A stretch of 64,000 nt of DNA. It comes from Clostridium paridis (GTDB taxonomy: Bacteria; Bacillota; Clostridia; Clostridiales; Clostridiaceae). Under the pieces are notes generated by a model. It worked only from the letters and a program-made list of their open reading frames with translations, was not told where the DNA came from and ran no database searches. How positions within the stretch are numbered: position 1 is the first letter of the stretch; every line of letters starts with the position of its first letter. The DNA lies in contig NZ_JAESWA010000023.1 in NCBI RefSeq assembly GCF_016765615.1, positions 186,001-250,000 on the forward strand. Direction: 5' to 3'. Made by a program: the position numbers and the translations under genes. Shown here in pieces: positions 25,924 through 35,554 of the stretch.

Positions 25924-27987
25924 ATGGAAGCCTTTGGTAAAAATAAGTTTAAAGATAATATAGGAGTAATATTTGCCTTTTTAGTTATTGGAATAGTACT
26001 TATGATTATTATTCCATTGCCTACATGGTTATTAGATATTTTAATTGCAATAAATATTACTGTTTCACTTGTAATTATATTAACTACAATGTTTACAACA
26101 AATGTATTGCAATTATCTGTATTTCCTACGTTATTATTAATTACTACATTATATAGGTTAGCACTTAACATAACATCTACAAGACTTGTATTATCACAAG
26201 GTGATGCTGGAACAATAATATCAGCATTCGGTGGCTTCGTTGTTGGAGGAAACTACACTGTAGGTATAATAATATTCATTATTATTATGGTCGTTCAATT
26301 TATAGTAATTACTAATGGTGCTGGTAGAGTATCTGAAGTATCTGCGAGATTTACTTTAGATGCAATGCCAGGAAAGCAAATGAGTATTGACGCTGATTTA
26401 AATGCAGGGCTTATTGATGAAGCTGGTGCTAAGAGAAGAAGAGAAGATTTGCAATTAGAAGCAGATTTTTATGGAGCGATGGATGGTGCTTCGAAGTTCA
26501 TTAAAGGTGATGCCATAGCAGGTATAATTATTACATTAGTAAATATACTTGGTGGAATAATAATTGGTGTACTTCAAAGAAATTTGCCATTAGCGCAAGC
26601 AGCACAAGATTATGTTAGATTAACAGTTGGAGATGGACTTGTATCTCAGATTCCTGCATTATTAATATCTACAGCTTCTGGTATATTAGTTACACGTTCA
26701 GGGTCAGCAGATAATCTAGGAGAAACTTTAGGCAAACAATTAACAGCCTTTCCTATAGTTTTGGCTATGGCAGGAATAATTACATCAATAATAGGATTAC
26801 TTCCAGGATTCAATCCGATCCCCTTCTTTATAGCAGGAGGGGCATTAGGAACTGCATCTTATTTCCTATTCAAAGAAGAAAAGCAAAAAGAAGAGATGGA
26901 ATTTCTTCAAGCGGAAGATGACCAAATGGAAATTGAGAGCAAAGAGCCGGAAAATGTTATGAATCTAATTTCTGTCGAGCCTATGGAAGTTGAAATAGGA
27001 TATGGATTAATTCCTTTAGCAGATGAAAGTATTGGTGGTGATTTACTCCAAAGAATAGCATCTGTTAGAAGACAATGTGCTATTGAAATGGGGATAATAG
27101 TCCAGCCAATAAGAATAAGAGATAATCTTCAACTAAAAACTAATGAATATGTAATTAAAATTAGGGGTACGGTGGTAAATTCGGCAGAATTAATGTCTAG
27201 TATGCTTTTATGTATGGATCCAACAGGAGAAAGTACAGATATTCCAGGTATTAGAACTATAGAACCTACTTTTGGATTGCCAGCCGTATGGATAAATAAA
27301 GATCAAAAAGAAGAGGCTGAAATAAGAGGATTTACAGTTGTAGACCCTACTACAGTAATGGTTACACATTTAACTGAAACAATTAAAGCACATGCGTTTG
27401 AGCTTTTAGGAAGACAAGAAGTTAAGATGATTGTAGATAATACTAAAGAAAAATACTCTGCTGTTGTAGAAGAACTTATACCAGATTTACTTACTATTGG
27501 AGAACTTCAAAAAGTATTACAAAATCTTCTTAAAGAGAAAGTTCCAATAAAAGATATGGTTACAATTTTAGAGTCTTTAGCAGATAATTCAAGAAATACT
27601 AAAGATCTAGAACTTTTAACTGAATATGTTAGATTTGCGTTATCAAGAACAATATGTAATGGGTTAATAGATGAGGATAGAGCAATAACAGTTGTTACTT
27701 TGCAACCAGGAATTGAAGATCTAGTTGCAAATAATACTCAAAAATCAATACAAGGTTCATTCCCAGCAATAGATCCAGATACAACTACTAGAATATTCAA
27801 CGGAATAAGAGATGTGGTTGAAAGAATTAATTTCTATAATAATCAACCTATAATTTTGGTATCGCCTAAAATAAGACCTGCGTTTAGAAGGCTTATTGAG
27901 ATGGTATTTCCTCATATAATGGTTATTTCATTAAATGAGATACCAAATGATGTAGAAATTAGAACCGAAGGAGTTGTAACTATATAG
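25924..27987 (+). CDS. flhA: Flagellar export protein FlhA
   Basis: 687 aa. Eight membrane helices in residues 1-310, containing the FHIPEP signature region GRVSEVSARFTLDAMPGKQM and DADLNAGLIDE, then a large cytoplasmic domain forming the nonameric docking ring (PLADESIGGDLLQRI, VVDPTTVMVTHL, LPAVWINKDQKEEAE, LSLNEI). Binds export chaperones and FlhB. Spacing of nine bases from an AAAGGATGG site. flhF starts on the next base after the stop. Confidence 0.97.
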   Translation: MEAFGKNKFKDNIGVIFAFLVIGIVLMIIIPLPTWLLDILIAINITVSLVIILTTMFTTNVLQLSVFPTLLLITTLYRLALNITSTRLVLSQGDAGTIISAFGGFVVGGNYTVGIIIFIIIMVVQFIVITNGAGRVSEVSARFTLDAMPGKQMSIDADLNAGLIDEAGAKRRREDLQLEADFYGAMDGASKFIKGDAIAGIIITLVNILGGIIIGVLQRNLPLAQAAQDYVRLTVGDGLVSQIPALLISTASGILVTRSGSADNLGETLGKQLTAFPIVLAMAGIITSIIGLLPGFNPIPFFIAGGALGTASYFLFKEEKQKEEMEFLQAEDDQMEIESKEPENVMNLISVEPMEVEIGYGLIPLADESIGGDLLQRIASVRRQCAIEMGIIVQPIRIRDNLQLKTNEYVIKIRGTVVNSAELMSSMLLCMDPTGESTDIPGIRTIEPTFGLPAVWINKDQKEEAEIRGFTVVDPTTVMVTHLTETIKAHAFELLGRQEVKMIVDNTKEKYSAVVEELIPDLLTIGELQKVLQNLLKEKVPIKDMVTILESLADNSRNTKDLELLTEYVRFALSRTICNGLIDEDRAITVVTLQPGIEDLVANNTQKSIQGSFPAIDPDTTTRIFNGIRDVVERINFYNNQPIILVSPKIRPAFRRLIEMVFPHIMVISLNEIPNDVEIRTEGVVTI

Positions 27988-29151
27988 ATGATAATAAAGA
28001 AGTACATAGTAAAAAATATGAATGAAGCTATGACAAGAATAAGATATGAACTAGGGAAGGATGCCGTAATTCTTAGCAATAGAAAGATAAGAAAAGATGG
28101 AATTAAAGGTTTTTTTTCACCTAAATTATTAGAAGTTACAGCTGCAGTTGAGAAGCTTCCGGAAGCAAAAACTGAAAAGAAAAATAAAAGTGAAGTTGAA
28201 AATTCCATTGATTCTTTAAGAAAGATAATGGAAAGAGAAATATCTAATAGAAGTACTGAAAATAGAGACTCATTATTTGAGGAAAATAAAGCAGCTGAAA
28301 GTATTAAAAAAGATACTTCAGATAGTCAGCTTAAAAACGAAATGCAAGAAATTAAATCAATGCTTGCTAAGGTCATTGATAAAGATGAAAATGCAATAAA
28401 AGATGAGTTTGATGAGTTCTTAGATGAAAGAGATATTGAAGAAAAATATATACAAGATTTTAAAAATGATTTAAATAATAATCTATCTTTTGAGGATAAA
28501 AAAGAACAACTTAGGGAATATCTAAGAAATATAGTACAAATTGATTCTAAACCATTATCCGGAAGAGTAGTATTTGTAGGACCAACTGGGGTAGGCAAGA
28601 CTACAACAATTGCAAAAATTGCAGGAAAGTTATCATTGATAGAAAGAAAAAAAGTAGGCCTTATTACTATTGATACTTATAGAATTGGTGCAGTTGAACA
28701 ATTAAAAACATATGCAGAAATAATGGGTATAACTTTAGAAGTAGTAATTACACTTAAAGAGATGGAACTAGCAATAGAAAAACTAAGTGATTGTGATGTT
28801 ATATTAATAGATACTACTGGAAGAAGTTCTAAAAATAAGATGCAATTATCTGAATTAAGAGCTTTTGTTGAGAAAGCAAAACCAGATGAAACATATTTAG
28901 TAATTTCATCAATAATTAAAAATAAAGATATAGAAATTATACTAGATGGATATAAATTATTAAGCTATGATGGTATAATAGTAACAAAGCTAGATGAAAC
29001 TTCTGTGTATGGTGGATTAGTTCAAATAATTAAAGAATCTAATACTCCAATATCATATATTACTACAGGTCAGTCAGTTCCAGAAGATATTAGAGCTGCT
29101 GATAAAGAAGAAATAGTGAAACTTATTCTTGGGGAGGATACTGTATGCTAG
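27988..29151 (+). CDS. flhF: Flagellar SRP-type GTPase FlhF
   Basis: 387 aa. N-terminal basic/charged B region, N-domain, then a G domain with VFVGPTGVGKTTTIAKIAG (P-loop near residue 197), DTYRIGAVEQLKTY, LIDTTGRS and TKLDETSVYGG. FlhF sets flagellar placement and number together with FlhG, the next gene, which it overlaps by seven bases. Length is normal. Confidence 0.96.
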   Translation: MIIKKYIVKNMNEAMTRIRYELGKDAVILSNRKIRKDGIKGFFSPKLLEVTAAVEKLPEAKTEKKNKSEVENSIDSLRKIMEREISNRSTENRDSLFEENKAAESIKKDTSDSQLKNEMQEIKSMLAKVIDKDENAIKDEFDEFLDERDIEEKYIQDFKNDLNNNLSFEDKKEQLREYLRNIVQIDSKPLSGRVVFVGPTGVGKTTTIAKIAGKLSLIERKKVGLITIDTYRIGAVEQLKTYAEIMGITLEVVITLKEMELAIEKLSDCDVILIDTTGRSSKNKMQLSELRAFVEKAKPDETYLVISSIIKNKDIEIILDGYKLLSYDGIIVTKLDETSVYGGLVQIIKESNTPISYITTGQSVPEDIRAADKEEIVKLILGEDTVC

Positions 29152-29999
29152 ATCAAGCTGTAAAACTCAGAGAATTAGCTGGTCAAGATTTAGGAAAAAC
29201 CAGAAGTAAGATTTTAACTATTACCTCTGGAAAAGGTGGAGTAGGTAAAAGCAACATAGTAATTAATCTAGCTATTGAACTTCAAAAGCAAGGAAAAAAA
29301 GTTCTAATTTTTGATGCAGATATTGGAATGGGAAATGATGATGTCTTAATGGGGATATTCCCTAAACATACTTTGTTTGATATCTTAAATGATGAAATGT
29401 CCATTGATAAGGTTTTAGTTGAAGGGCATATGGGGGTTAAACTTTTATCTGGGGGTTCGGGTATAAATCGAGTTGAAGATTTATCTGAAAGAGAGAGAGA
29501 AAAGTTTTTAGATAAGATTCAAAAACTAGATGAATATGATTATATTCTTATTGATACAGGAGCAGGAATTAATAGAAGTGTATTAGCATTTATTTCTTGT
29601 TGTCAAGAACTGATTGTTGTTACAACACCTGAACCTACATCATTAACAGATGCATATAGTTTATTAAAAGCAACAAAGCATTTTAAAATTAAAGACAAAG
29701 CTAGTGTAATAGTGAATAAATCTCTTTCGTTCAAAGAAGGTCAAGATACCTTCAACAAGTTCAAAAGCGCAATTGATAGATTCTTATTTTTAGAAGTAGA
29801 CTATTTGGGTGCAGTTCTTGAAGATAGAAAACTTGTTCAAGCAGTAAGAGAGCAATCACCATTTACCATATCATATCCTAACAGTGATGCAGCAAGATGC
29901 ATTAAAGATATTGCTAAAAAATTAGAAGGGGAAGTAAATAATCAAGCCAATATTGGAGCAAATGGATTATTTAAAAGAATTTTTAGTATATTTTCTTAG
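29145..29999 (+). CDS. flhG: MinD-like ATPase FlhG (YlxH/FleN)
   Basis: 284 aa with the deviant Walker A SGKGGVGKSNIVINLA (residues about 28-43), the switch DADIGMGNDDVLMGI, and the IDTGAGINRSVLAF region. This pattern of aspartates and 'GMGN' rather than 'GLGN' fits FlhG. It stimulates FlhF GTPase and controls flagellar number. GGGGAGGA ribosome site; overlaps the flhF end. Confidence 0.95.
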   Translation: MLDQAVKLRELAGQDLGKTRSKILTITSGKGGVGKSNIVINLAIELQKQGKKVLIFDADIGMGNDDVLMGIFPKHTLFDILNDEMSIDKVLVEGHMGVKLLSGGSGINRVEDLSEREREKFLDKIQKLDEYDYILIDTGAGINRSVLAFISCCQELIVVTTPEPTSLTDAYSLLKATKHFKIKDKASVIVNKSLSFKEGQDTFNKFKSAIDRFLFLEVDYLGAVLEDRKLVQAVREQSPFTISYPNSDAARCIKDIAKKLEGEVNNQANIGANGLFKRIFSIFS

Positions 30000-30005
30000 G
30001 GGGAA

Positions 30006-30644
30006 ATGATGAAATCACTTAGAATTGGGTTAAATAGGGTAGTATCAATATTTTGGAAAGATGAAAAAGTATATAAGGCAAGTGTTCAAGATGAGGAAGA
30101 AGGTTTCTTCTACATAAATTTGCCAGTTTGTGACGGAGAGTATTTATTCTTTGTAGAAGGGCAGAAACTATCGATGCTCTTCAATGATGAAAATAATATA
30201 TATAAATTTGAAACTACGGTTATAAAAAGAACTTTAGTTAATCAAATGCCATTGTATAAACTAGAAATTCCAGAAAATTATGAAAAAGTTCAAAGAAGAG
30301 ATTATGTAAGAATTGAGTTTGTACAAAAATTACAATATGTAAGATTAAGTGATAAAAATGAAGAATTAGATAATGAGTATAAAGCAGCATTACTACTAGA
30401 TATTAGTGGTGGTGGATTAAGAATGAAATCAAAAGAAAAGAATTCTATAAATGATAAAGTTCTGATAAATATTTCTTTTGAAAATGAAATAGTTGGCATA
30501 ATAGGAAGAATAGTTAGAATAAGTAAATCTGAAGATAAAGAATTTATATATGGAATAAAGTTTGATGAAAATCAACGATCTTCTAGGGAAAAAATAGTTA
30601 GAATAGTATTTAAATTAATGAGAAAACAAAGAGGGTTAGTTTAG
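30006..30644 (+). CDS. PilZ-domain c-di-GMP-binding flagellar brake protein (YcgR family)
   Basis: 212 aa. N-terminal YcgR_2-type beta barrel (residues 1-90), then a PilZ domain with RRDYVR near residue 97 and DISGGGLRM near 133, the two motifs that hold cyclic di-GMP. Bacillus DgrA/MotI and E. coli YcgR slow the motor at the stator/rotor interface on c-di-GMP binding. Two adjacent ATG codons (30006, 30009) follow GGGGG; the second has better spacing. It sits between flhG and sigD. Confidence 0.9.
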   Translation: MMKSLRIGLNRVVSIFWKDEKVYKASVQDEEEGFFYINLPVCDGEYLFFVEGQKLSMLFNDENNIYKFETTVIKRTLVNQMPLYKLEIPENYEKVQRRDYVRIEFVQKLQYVRLSDKNEELDNEYKAALLLDISGGGLRMKSKEKNSINDKVLINISFENEIVGIIGRIVRISKSEDKEFIYGIKFDENQRSSREKIVRIVFKLMRKQRGLV

Positions 30645-30663
30645 AATTTAAGGGGGAAAGACC

Positions 30664-31389
30664 ATGGAATTAACTGTACCTGATCAATCAAAAGAACAGT
30701 TAGTAGAAAAATATATACCTTTAGTAAAATATATAGCTTCAAGGGTAATAATAGGTAAAACTAAATATATTGAGTATGACGATCTATTGGGATATGGTAT
30801 GGTAGGATTAATGGATGCGATTAATAAGTTTGATTATAGCAGGGGAATGAAATTTTCAACGTATGCATCTATAAGAATTAGAGGTTCTATGATTGATGAA
30901 ATACGAAAGAATTCCCCCATCACAAAAGGTGCTATAGATAAGCTCAATAGATATAATGAAGCGGTGGAAAACCTTCAAAGAAGATTGCTTAGAGAACCTA
31001 CAAATGACGAAATTGCAAAAGAACTAGGTATTTCAATTAAAGATATTGGAGAAATAGAAGGTTACATAAATTACATTTCTGTTCTATCATTAGAAGACAT
31101 AATATTTTCAGATGATGAAGATGTTACTGTAAAAGGAATGATTCAGGATAAGAATAGTCCTTCACCAGAAAAAGAAATGGAGGATAAGGAAGAAATAGAA
31201 ATGTTACAAAAATCCTTAGAAATGCTCAATGAGAAAGATAGAATGATACTTAGCCTTTATTATTATGAGTCTTTGACTCTTAAGGAAATTGGTAAGGTAC
31301 TTGAAGTATCAGAATCAAGAGTTTGTCAATTACATAGTAGAGCAATAAGAAATCTAAGAAGTAACATGAAAACTTTAAATTATACATAA
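30664..31389 (+). CDS. sigD: Flagellar RNA polymerase sigma factor SigD (FliA)
   Basis: 241 aa sigma-70-family factor: region 2 (YDDLLGYGMVGLMDAINKFD, FSTYASIRIRGSMIDEIRK), region 3 (LNRYNEAVENLQRRL, PTNDEIAKELG) and region 4 (LSLYYYESLTLKEIGKVLE, SESRVCQLHSRAI). It reads promoters such as the one at 7017-7043 before the flagellin gene. Ribosome site GGGGGAAAG. No anti-sigma FlgM gene is in this window. Confidence 0.96.
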   Translation: MELTVPDQSKEQLVEKYIPLVKYIASRVIIGKTKYIEYDDLLGYGMVGLMDAINKFDYSRGMKFSTYASIRIRGSMIDEIRKNSPITKGAIDKLNRYNEAVENLQRRLLREPTNDEIAKELGISIKDIGEIEGYINYISVLSLEDIIFSDDEDVTVKGMIQDKNSPSPEKEMEDKEEIEMLQKSLEMLNEKDRMILSLYYYESLTLKEIGKVLEVSESRVCQLHSRAIRNLRSNMKTLNYT

Positions 31390-31424
31390 AAAAGAATTAA
31401 GACTATACATAAAGTGGGTGTGCT

Positions 31425-31976
31425 ATGGCAGTTTTCATTATAATAATATCAATTGCTCTAATTTACATAAACTATAGAGCATTGAAAAAAGATAAAAATT
31501 CAAGTTTTAGTGACATATTGGCTCATAAGGAAGAAAATATTAGTGATATACAATATGAAGTTGGTAAATTGAGACGAGAGTTTAGTGAAACTATTCTAGA
31601 ACTCCAAAAAGAGATTATAGAGTTAAAAGCTAGGGACAGAGGCAATGAAAGTAATAAAGATGATTTAGATATAAAGAAAAATGGTACATATTTCGATAAT
31701 GAAAATGTGGAAGAATTTGAAGAAGTTGATGAGAATGAGACTATACAAGTAAATGATTCCAATGGCGATAAAGATATTGAGCTATCTTCAAAAAAAGAGT
31801 ATTCTAATGATATAGAAGAAAATGAAGTTGATGAAAATCAATCTAAAGACAAAGTAGAGTTAGTTAAGGAACTAATAAACAAAGGGTATGATGATGACAA
31901 AATATGCGAAAGCCTTTCAATTGGAAAGGGGGAAGTACTATTAATACGAGGATTGTTAAAAAATTCAAAGAATTAA
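31425..31976 (+). CDS. swrB: SwrB/DUF6115-like membrane-anchored protein
   Basis: 183 aa, N-terminal helix (VFIIIISIALIYINY) then a coiled, very acidic linker (residues 60-140) and a C-terminal helix-turn-helix-like piece, LVKELINKGYDDDKICESL, SIGKGEVLLIRGLL. This layout and its place right after sigD fit SwrB (YlxL), which activates the flagellar export gate in Bacillus. The linker holds one GGGACAGAG word at 31633 (encoding RDRG). Family assignment is by architecture and synteny. Confidence 0.7.
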   Translation: MAVFIIIISIALIYINYRALKKDKNSSFSDILAHKEENISDIQYEVGKLRREFSETILELQKEIIELKARDRGNESNKDDLDIKKNGTYFDNENVEEFEEVDENETIQVNDSNGDKDIELSSKKEYSNDIEENEVDENQSKDKVELVKELINKGYDDDKICESLSIGKGEVLLIRGLLKNSKN

Positions 31977-32170
31977 TTAATTTTTTAAGTGATAAAAAAT
32001 TACTAATGGGAATTGGAATTGGTATGATTTTAGCAACAATACTAATGTTAGGATTTAATAGGAACAAGGAACTTTCAAAAAGTCAGATTGAAGAGAAGGC
32101 AAGATCATTTGGAATGTTATATGAGGATGAATGTAAAGTGATTTTTAATAAGGATGTGACAACAAAATGA
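31940..32170 (+). CDS. Small single-pass membrane protein, possible ATT start
   Basis: The frame is open from 31904 to the stop at 32168-32170. The encoded protein has a basic N-terminus, a membrane helix (LLMGIGIGMILATILML) and a tail with LSKSQIEEKARSFGMLYED. No ATG/GTG/TTG near a ribosome site exists: ATG 31904 lacks one, while ATT 31940 follows GGAAAGGGGGAAG by about six bases. I take ATT as likely, giving 76 aa. It overlaps the swrB-like end by 37 bases and the next gene by four. Function unknown; the tail resembles the start of MltG-like membrane proteins. Confidence 0.6.
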   Translation: MNTRIVKKFKELINFLSDKKLLMGIGIGMILATILMLGFNRNKELSKSQIEEKARSFGMLYEDECKVIFNKDVTTK

Positions 32171-32946
32171 TAAGAGGATTATATACGGCAGTTTCTGGAT
32201 TAGTTTCACTAGAAGCTAAACAAGATTCAATAACCAACAACTTAGCAAATGCAAATACAAATGGATTTAAAAGTGATGATGTTAAATTAAAGAGTTTTAA
32301 AGAAGTTTTAATTGAGAATAGAGATAAGGTTTCCGGCGGAATGAATGTACGAAACCAACTAGGTTATTTAAGCTTAGGATCAGCTATAGATGGTACATAT
32401 ACAAAATGGACTCAAGGTTCAATTAATGATACTAATAAGGATACAGATTTTGCAATTGAAGGTGCTGGATTCTTTGTAGTAAGAACTAATACACCTGAAG
32501 GGGTGAAAGAGCATTATACCAGAGATGGAAGCTTCAGGATCGATGCTCAAGGGTATTTAACTACTAGTTCAGGTGATGCTGTTATTGGGACCAATGCATC
32601 TGGTGCACAAGGGCCAATATATGTTGGAAATGGTAAACTTGCTGTTGATGGTAGTGGAAATATTAATGTTGATGGAAAACCATCAGGTAAATTATTAACA
32701 GCTAATTTCCAAGACTACGGTACTCTTAAAAAAGTTGGGGACAACCTATACGAAGGACAAAATCCAAATTACCAAGCGAATACTTCTATTAAGCAAGGTT
32801 CATTAGAGAAGAGTAATGTAAATATAATGAGTGAAATGGTTGATATGATTTCGGTAATGAGAAGCTTTGAAAGTAATCAAAAAGTTATACAAACTATTGA
32901 TGAAACTTTGGGTAAAGCTGCAAATGAAGTTGGAGCAGTTAGGTAG
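32167..32946 (+). CDS. flgF: Flagellar basal-body rod protein, FlgF/FlhO type
   Basis: 259 aa FlgG-family protein. N-terminal coil with IRGLYTAVSGLVSLEAKQD and TNNLANANTNGFKSD, central beta domain with DFAIEGAGFFVV, and C-terminal coil LEKSNVNIMSEMVDMISVMR ending in the usual rod signature. Its ATG overlaps the preceding stop (ATGA). Together with the next gene it corresponds to the FlhO/FlhP pair of bacilli, forming the distal rod. Confidence 0.9.
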   Translation: MIRGLYTAVSGLVSLEAKQDSITNNLANANTNGFKSDDVKLKSFKEVLIENRDKVSGGMNVRNQLGYLSLGSAIDGTYTKWTQGSINDTNKDTDFAIEGAGFFVVRTNTPEGVKEHYTRDGSFRIDAQGYLTTSSGDAVIGTNASGAQGPIYVGNGKLAVDGSGNINVDGKPSGKLLTANFQDYGTLKKVGDNLYEGQNPNYQANTSIKQGSLEKSNVNIMSEMVDMISVMRSFESNQKVIQTIDETLGKAANEVGAVR

Positions 32947-32957
32947 GAGGATGATGT

Positions 32958-33731
32958 ATGTTTAGAATATTATGGAATTCAAAGAGTGCAATGAATGCTA
33001 ATCAAGAGAAGTTAGATTCTATTTCAAATAATTTAGCTAATGTAAACACAACTGGATATAAAAAAGTTGATGCTCAATTCAAAGATTTACTTTCAGAATC
33101 GTTTGATAGACTAGGTTATCCTGTAAATGATAAAGACGCATACACAGGAACAGGCGTTAGAACTACAGAGTGGTCAAGAGATAAAACTCAAGGACCTATG
33201 CAGGAAACAGATATACCAACTGATATGGCAATAGATGGTAAAGGTTACTTTAGAATACAAGCACCAACAGGTGAAGTAGCTTATACTAGAGCTGGCGCAT
33301 TCAACATAGATTCAATGGGGAAACTTGTAGATTCAAATGGAAACAAGCTATATGTTGAATATGCTAATGGATATTCAGAAGGAAATCCTAAATTAGATAG
33401 CAAGAATTTAGTGATAAATCAAGACGGAAGCATTTTGCAAAAAAATGGAGGTAAGTCTGAAAAGATAGGAACTATTCCTTTGTATAATGCAGTCGGTGAT
33501 GATTCTATGGTTTCAGTTGGAGAAAACTTATATTCACCAAAGCCAGGAGTAAATATGTTTAGAGAAACTGATGCTGATATAAATCAAGGTTATTTAGAAG
33601 GATCAAATGTTGATATGGCTCAAGAATTTACTGATATGATTATTACTCAAAGAGCATTTCAATTAGCATCAAAAGGTGTTACCACAGCTGATGAAATGTG
33701 GGGCATGGTAAACAATATGAGAGGTAAATAG
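32958..33731 (+). CDS. flgG: Flagellar basal-body rod protein, FlgG/FlhP type
   Basis: 257 aa. N-terminal SISNNLANVNTTGYKKVD, a central DMAIDGKGYFRIQ, and the C-terminal LEGSNVDMAQEFTDMIITQR, FQLASKGVTTADEMW pattern of FlgG/FlhP. Last gene of the operon: a strong terminator begins 25 bases past the stop. Starts ATG with TAGGAGGATGATGT upstream. Confidence 0.93.
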   Translation: MFRILWNSKSAMNANQEKLDSISNNLANVNTTGYKKVDAQFKDLLSESFDRLGYPVNDKDAYTGTGVRTTEWSRDKTQGPMQETDIPTDMAIDGKGYFRIQAPTGEVAYTRAGAFNIDSMGKLVDSNGNKLYVEYANGYSEGNPKLDSKNLVINQDGSILQKNGGKSEKIGTIPLYNAVGDDSMVSVGENLYSPKPGVNMFRETDADINQGYLEGSNVDMAQEFTDMIITQRAFQLASKGVTTADEMWGMVNNMRGK

Positions 33732-33755
33732 CGTGTATAATATACGCTAATCTTA

Positions 33756-33791
33756 AATAACTATATACTTGTTTGTATATAGTTATTTTTT
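33756..33791 (+). terminator. Terminator of the flagellar operon
   Basis: Perfect 13-base arms AATAACTATATAC (33756-33768) and GTATATAGTTATT (33775-33787), six-base loop, followed by a T-run. A smaller hairpin (TAGCGT/ACGCTA, 33729-33749) begins in the flgG stop codon just upstream. Confidence 0.92.
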
Positions 33792-33811
33792 ATTCTATAG
33801 CAATAATAAAT

Positions 33812-33846
33812 AAAAAATGTTTGGCAATAAGGCCAAACATTTTTTT
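33812..33846 (-). terminator. Bidirectional terminator after ppaC
   Basis: AAAAAATGTTTGGC (33812-33825) pairs with GCCAAACATTTTTT (33832-33845) around a six-base loop. T-runs exist on both strands, so it can stop ppaC (minus) as well as residual flagellar transcripts (plus). Confidence 0.9.
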
Positions 33847-33847
33847 A

Positions 33848-35491
33848 TTATAATGAAGTTATTGTGTTAGTTAATGGTGGTATTACCTGCTTCTTTCTTG
33901 ATAATACGCCAGGTAAGAATGCAGTATTATCTACAAGATTAATATTAAATGTATGCTCAACAATTTCAGGTCTAGAACCAGCAACTAAAATTTGAGAACC
34001 TTCATTTAATATATCAGTTAGTAGTAGTAAAACAAGCTGTAAGTCATTAGCAGCAGCTTTATTATTCATGTATTCAAGCATCTCAGCTTTTAGTGGCATA
34101 AAGCCTTCTATATCCATTGTATTAACTTGAGCTACACCAATTTTGGTATCTTCTATGGTAAAAGGTTTGAAATCTTGGTTGAATATTTGTTCAACAGTCT
34201 TTCCTTTTAATGAAGTACCAGCTTTAAACATTTCCTTTGCGAACTCTTCTATGTTTATTTCAGCGATATTGGCAAGTCTCTTACATATAGTTTTATCAAC
34301 CTCTGTGCAAGTAGGACTTCTGAATAGTAAGGTATCTGAAATTATAGCTCCGCATAATAGTCCAGCTGCTTCTCTAGATGGTCTAATGCCATTTTCAAAG
34401 AATCTCTTAGCAACTATAGTTGAAGTTGAACCAACAGGCTCATTTCTAAAGTAAATAGGGTTACTAGTTTGTATATCAGCAACTCTATGATGATCTATAA
34501 TTTCTAGTATTTCAGCATCTTCAAGTCCATTGATAGATTGACTTCTCTCATTATGGTCAACTTGAATAATCTTCTTTTTGAAGTTTGGTATTAAGTGATA
34601 TCTAGAAACTGTTCCAATAACCTTGTTATTAGTATCAATAACTGGATAGTTTCTAAATCTAGTTTCTGCCATTACACTTCTAATATCATCTACTAAGTCA
34701 TCAGATGATATAGTTACAAGCGATTCTTTTGCCATTACAAAATCAACAGGTATAGATTGAACAACCAATCTTGAGGCTGTAAAAGAATCGTGTGGTGTTG
34801 ATATAACTGTAATATTATTTTTCTTCGCTTCCTCAAGTAACTCATCACTTAGGACAAAAGATCCAGTTAATATAAGAAGTGATACCTTACAGTCAATGAT
34901 AGCTTCTAAAGCTTCGGCTCTGTCCCCACCAACTATAACAACATCGCCCTCTTGAATATATTCTTTAAATCCTTGCGGTTGCATAGCAGCAACTAATATC
35001 TTTCCAGGGAATACTTTTGTATCTTCATTTATTGTAAGAGTTTTAGCTGATAGAGTGTCAACTATATTATCTATAGTAGTCTTACTCTTAGCTAAAATTT
35101 TATTATCCCATATATCCATATAACTAGAAACAATGTTAGAAATAGATAATATACCAATTAAATGTGTATTAGAGTCAACCACAGGAACTGATTTCATATT
35201 CTTTTCTTTCATTATGTTCCAAGCTGTTTTTATTGAAATATCTGCCCCAAATGGAGTGAATCTGTCGAAATTCAAATCTTTAACCTTTAACTTAATTGTT
35301 TCTAAGAACATTGGTTTTTCGACATTAAAAAAGTCTAATATGTATTGAGTTTCTTGATTTACATTACCTAACCTTACAGGTATAGCAGGAAGATCTCCTG
35401 TTTTATTTTTAAATTCTGCATATGCATAAGCAGCACAAATAGAATCGGAGTCTGGATTCTTATGGCCAGTTACATAAATTACATCTTTCAT
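33848..35491 (-). CDS. ppaC: CBS/DRTGG-containing manganese-dependent inorganic pyrophosphatase (family II)
   Basis: 547 aa. The N-terminal DHH part starts YVTGHKNPDSDSICAAYAY; an insertion between residues about 70 and 300 holds CBS, DRTGG and CBS domains; then the DHH core resumes with EIIDHHRVAD, and the C-terminal DHHA2 domain (SRKKQVIPPL at the end). Inserted CBS-DRTGG regulatory pyrophosphatases hydrolyse PPi under adenine nucleotide control, as known in Clostridium perfringens. Ribosome site AAGGAGG in front. One GGGGACAGAG at 34918-34927 (minus strand) encodes GDRA in the DRTGG segment. Confidence 0.95.
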   Translation of the reverse strand: MKDVIYVTGHKNPDSDSICAAYAYAEFKNKTGDLPAIPVRLGNVNQETQYILDFFNVEKPMFLETIKLKVKDLNFDRFTPFGADISIKTAWNIMKEKNMKSVPVVDSNTHLIGILSISNIVSSYMDIWDNKILAKSKTTIDNIVDTLSAKTLTINEDTKVFPGKILVAAMQPQGFKEYIQEGDVVIVGGDRAEALEAIIDCKVSLLILTGSFVLSDELLEEAKKNNITVISTPHDSFTASRLVVQSIPVDFVMAKESLVTISSDDLVDDIRSVMAETRFRNYPVIDTNNKVIGTVSRYHLIPNFKKKIIQVDHNERSQSINGLEDAEILEIIDHHRVADIQTSNPIYFRNEPVGSTSTIVAKRFFENGIRPSREAAGLLCGAIISDTLLFRSPTCTEVDKTICKRLANIAEINIEEFAKEMFKAGTSLKGKTVEQIFNQDFKPFTIEDTKIGVAQVNTMDIEGFMPLKAEMLEYMNNKAAANDLQLVLLLLTDILNEGSQILVAGSRPEIVEHTFNINLVDNTAFLPGVLSRKKQVIPPLTNTITSL

Positions 35492-35525
35492 TAAATTGCC
35501 TCCTTAGTAGTCACTTTATAGTATT

Positions 35526-35554
35526 ATTCTAAATTTAAATGTTGTAATTGTAAA
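35526..35554 (-). promoter_or_regulatory. SigA-type promoter of ppaC
   Basis: On the minus strand TTTACA (plus 35549-35554), a 17-base spacer, TAGAAT (plus 35526-35531), about 35 bases before the ppaC ATG. The -35 directly abuts the GGGGACAGAG word at 35555. Confidence 0.65.

Noticed and set aside
34143-34454. Open frame opposite ppaC
   Set aside because: Antisense shadow of a well-conserved gene, with no ribosome site and no family pattern.
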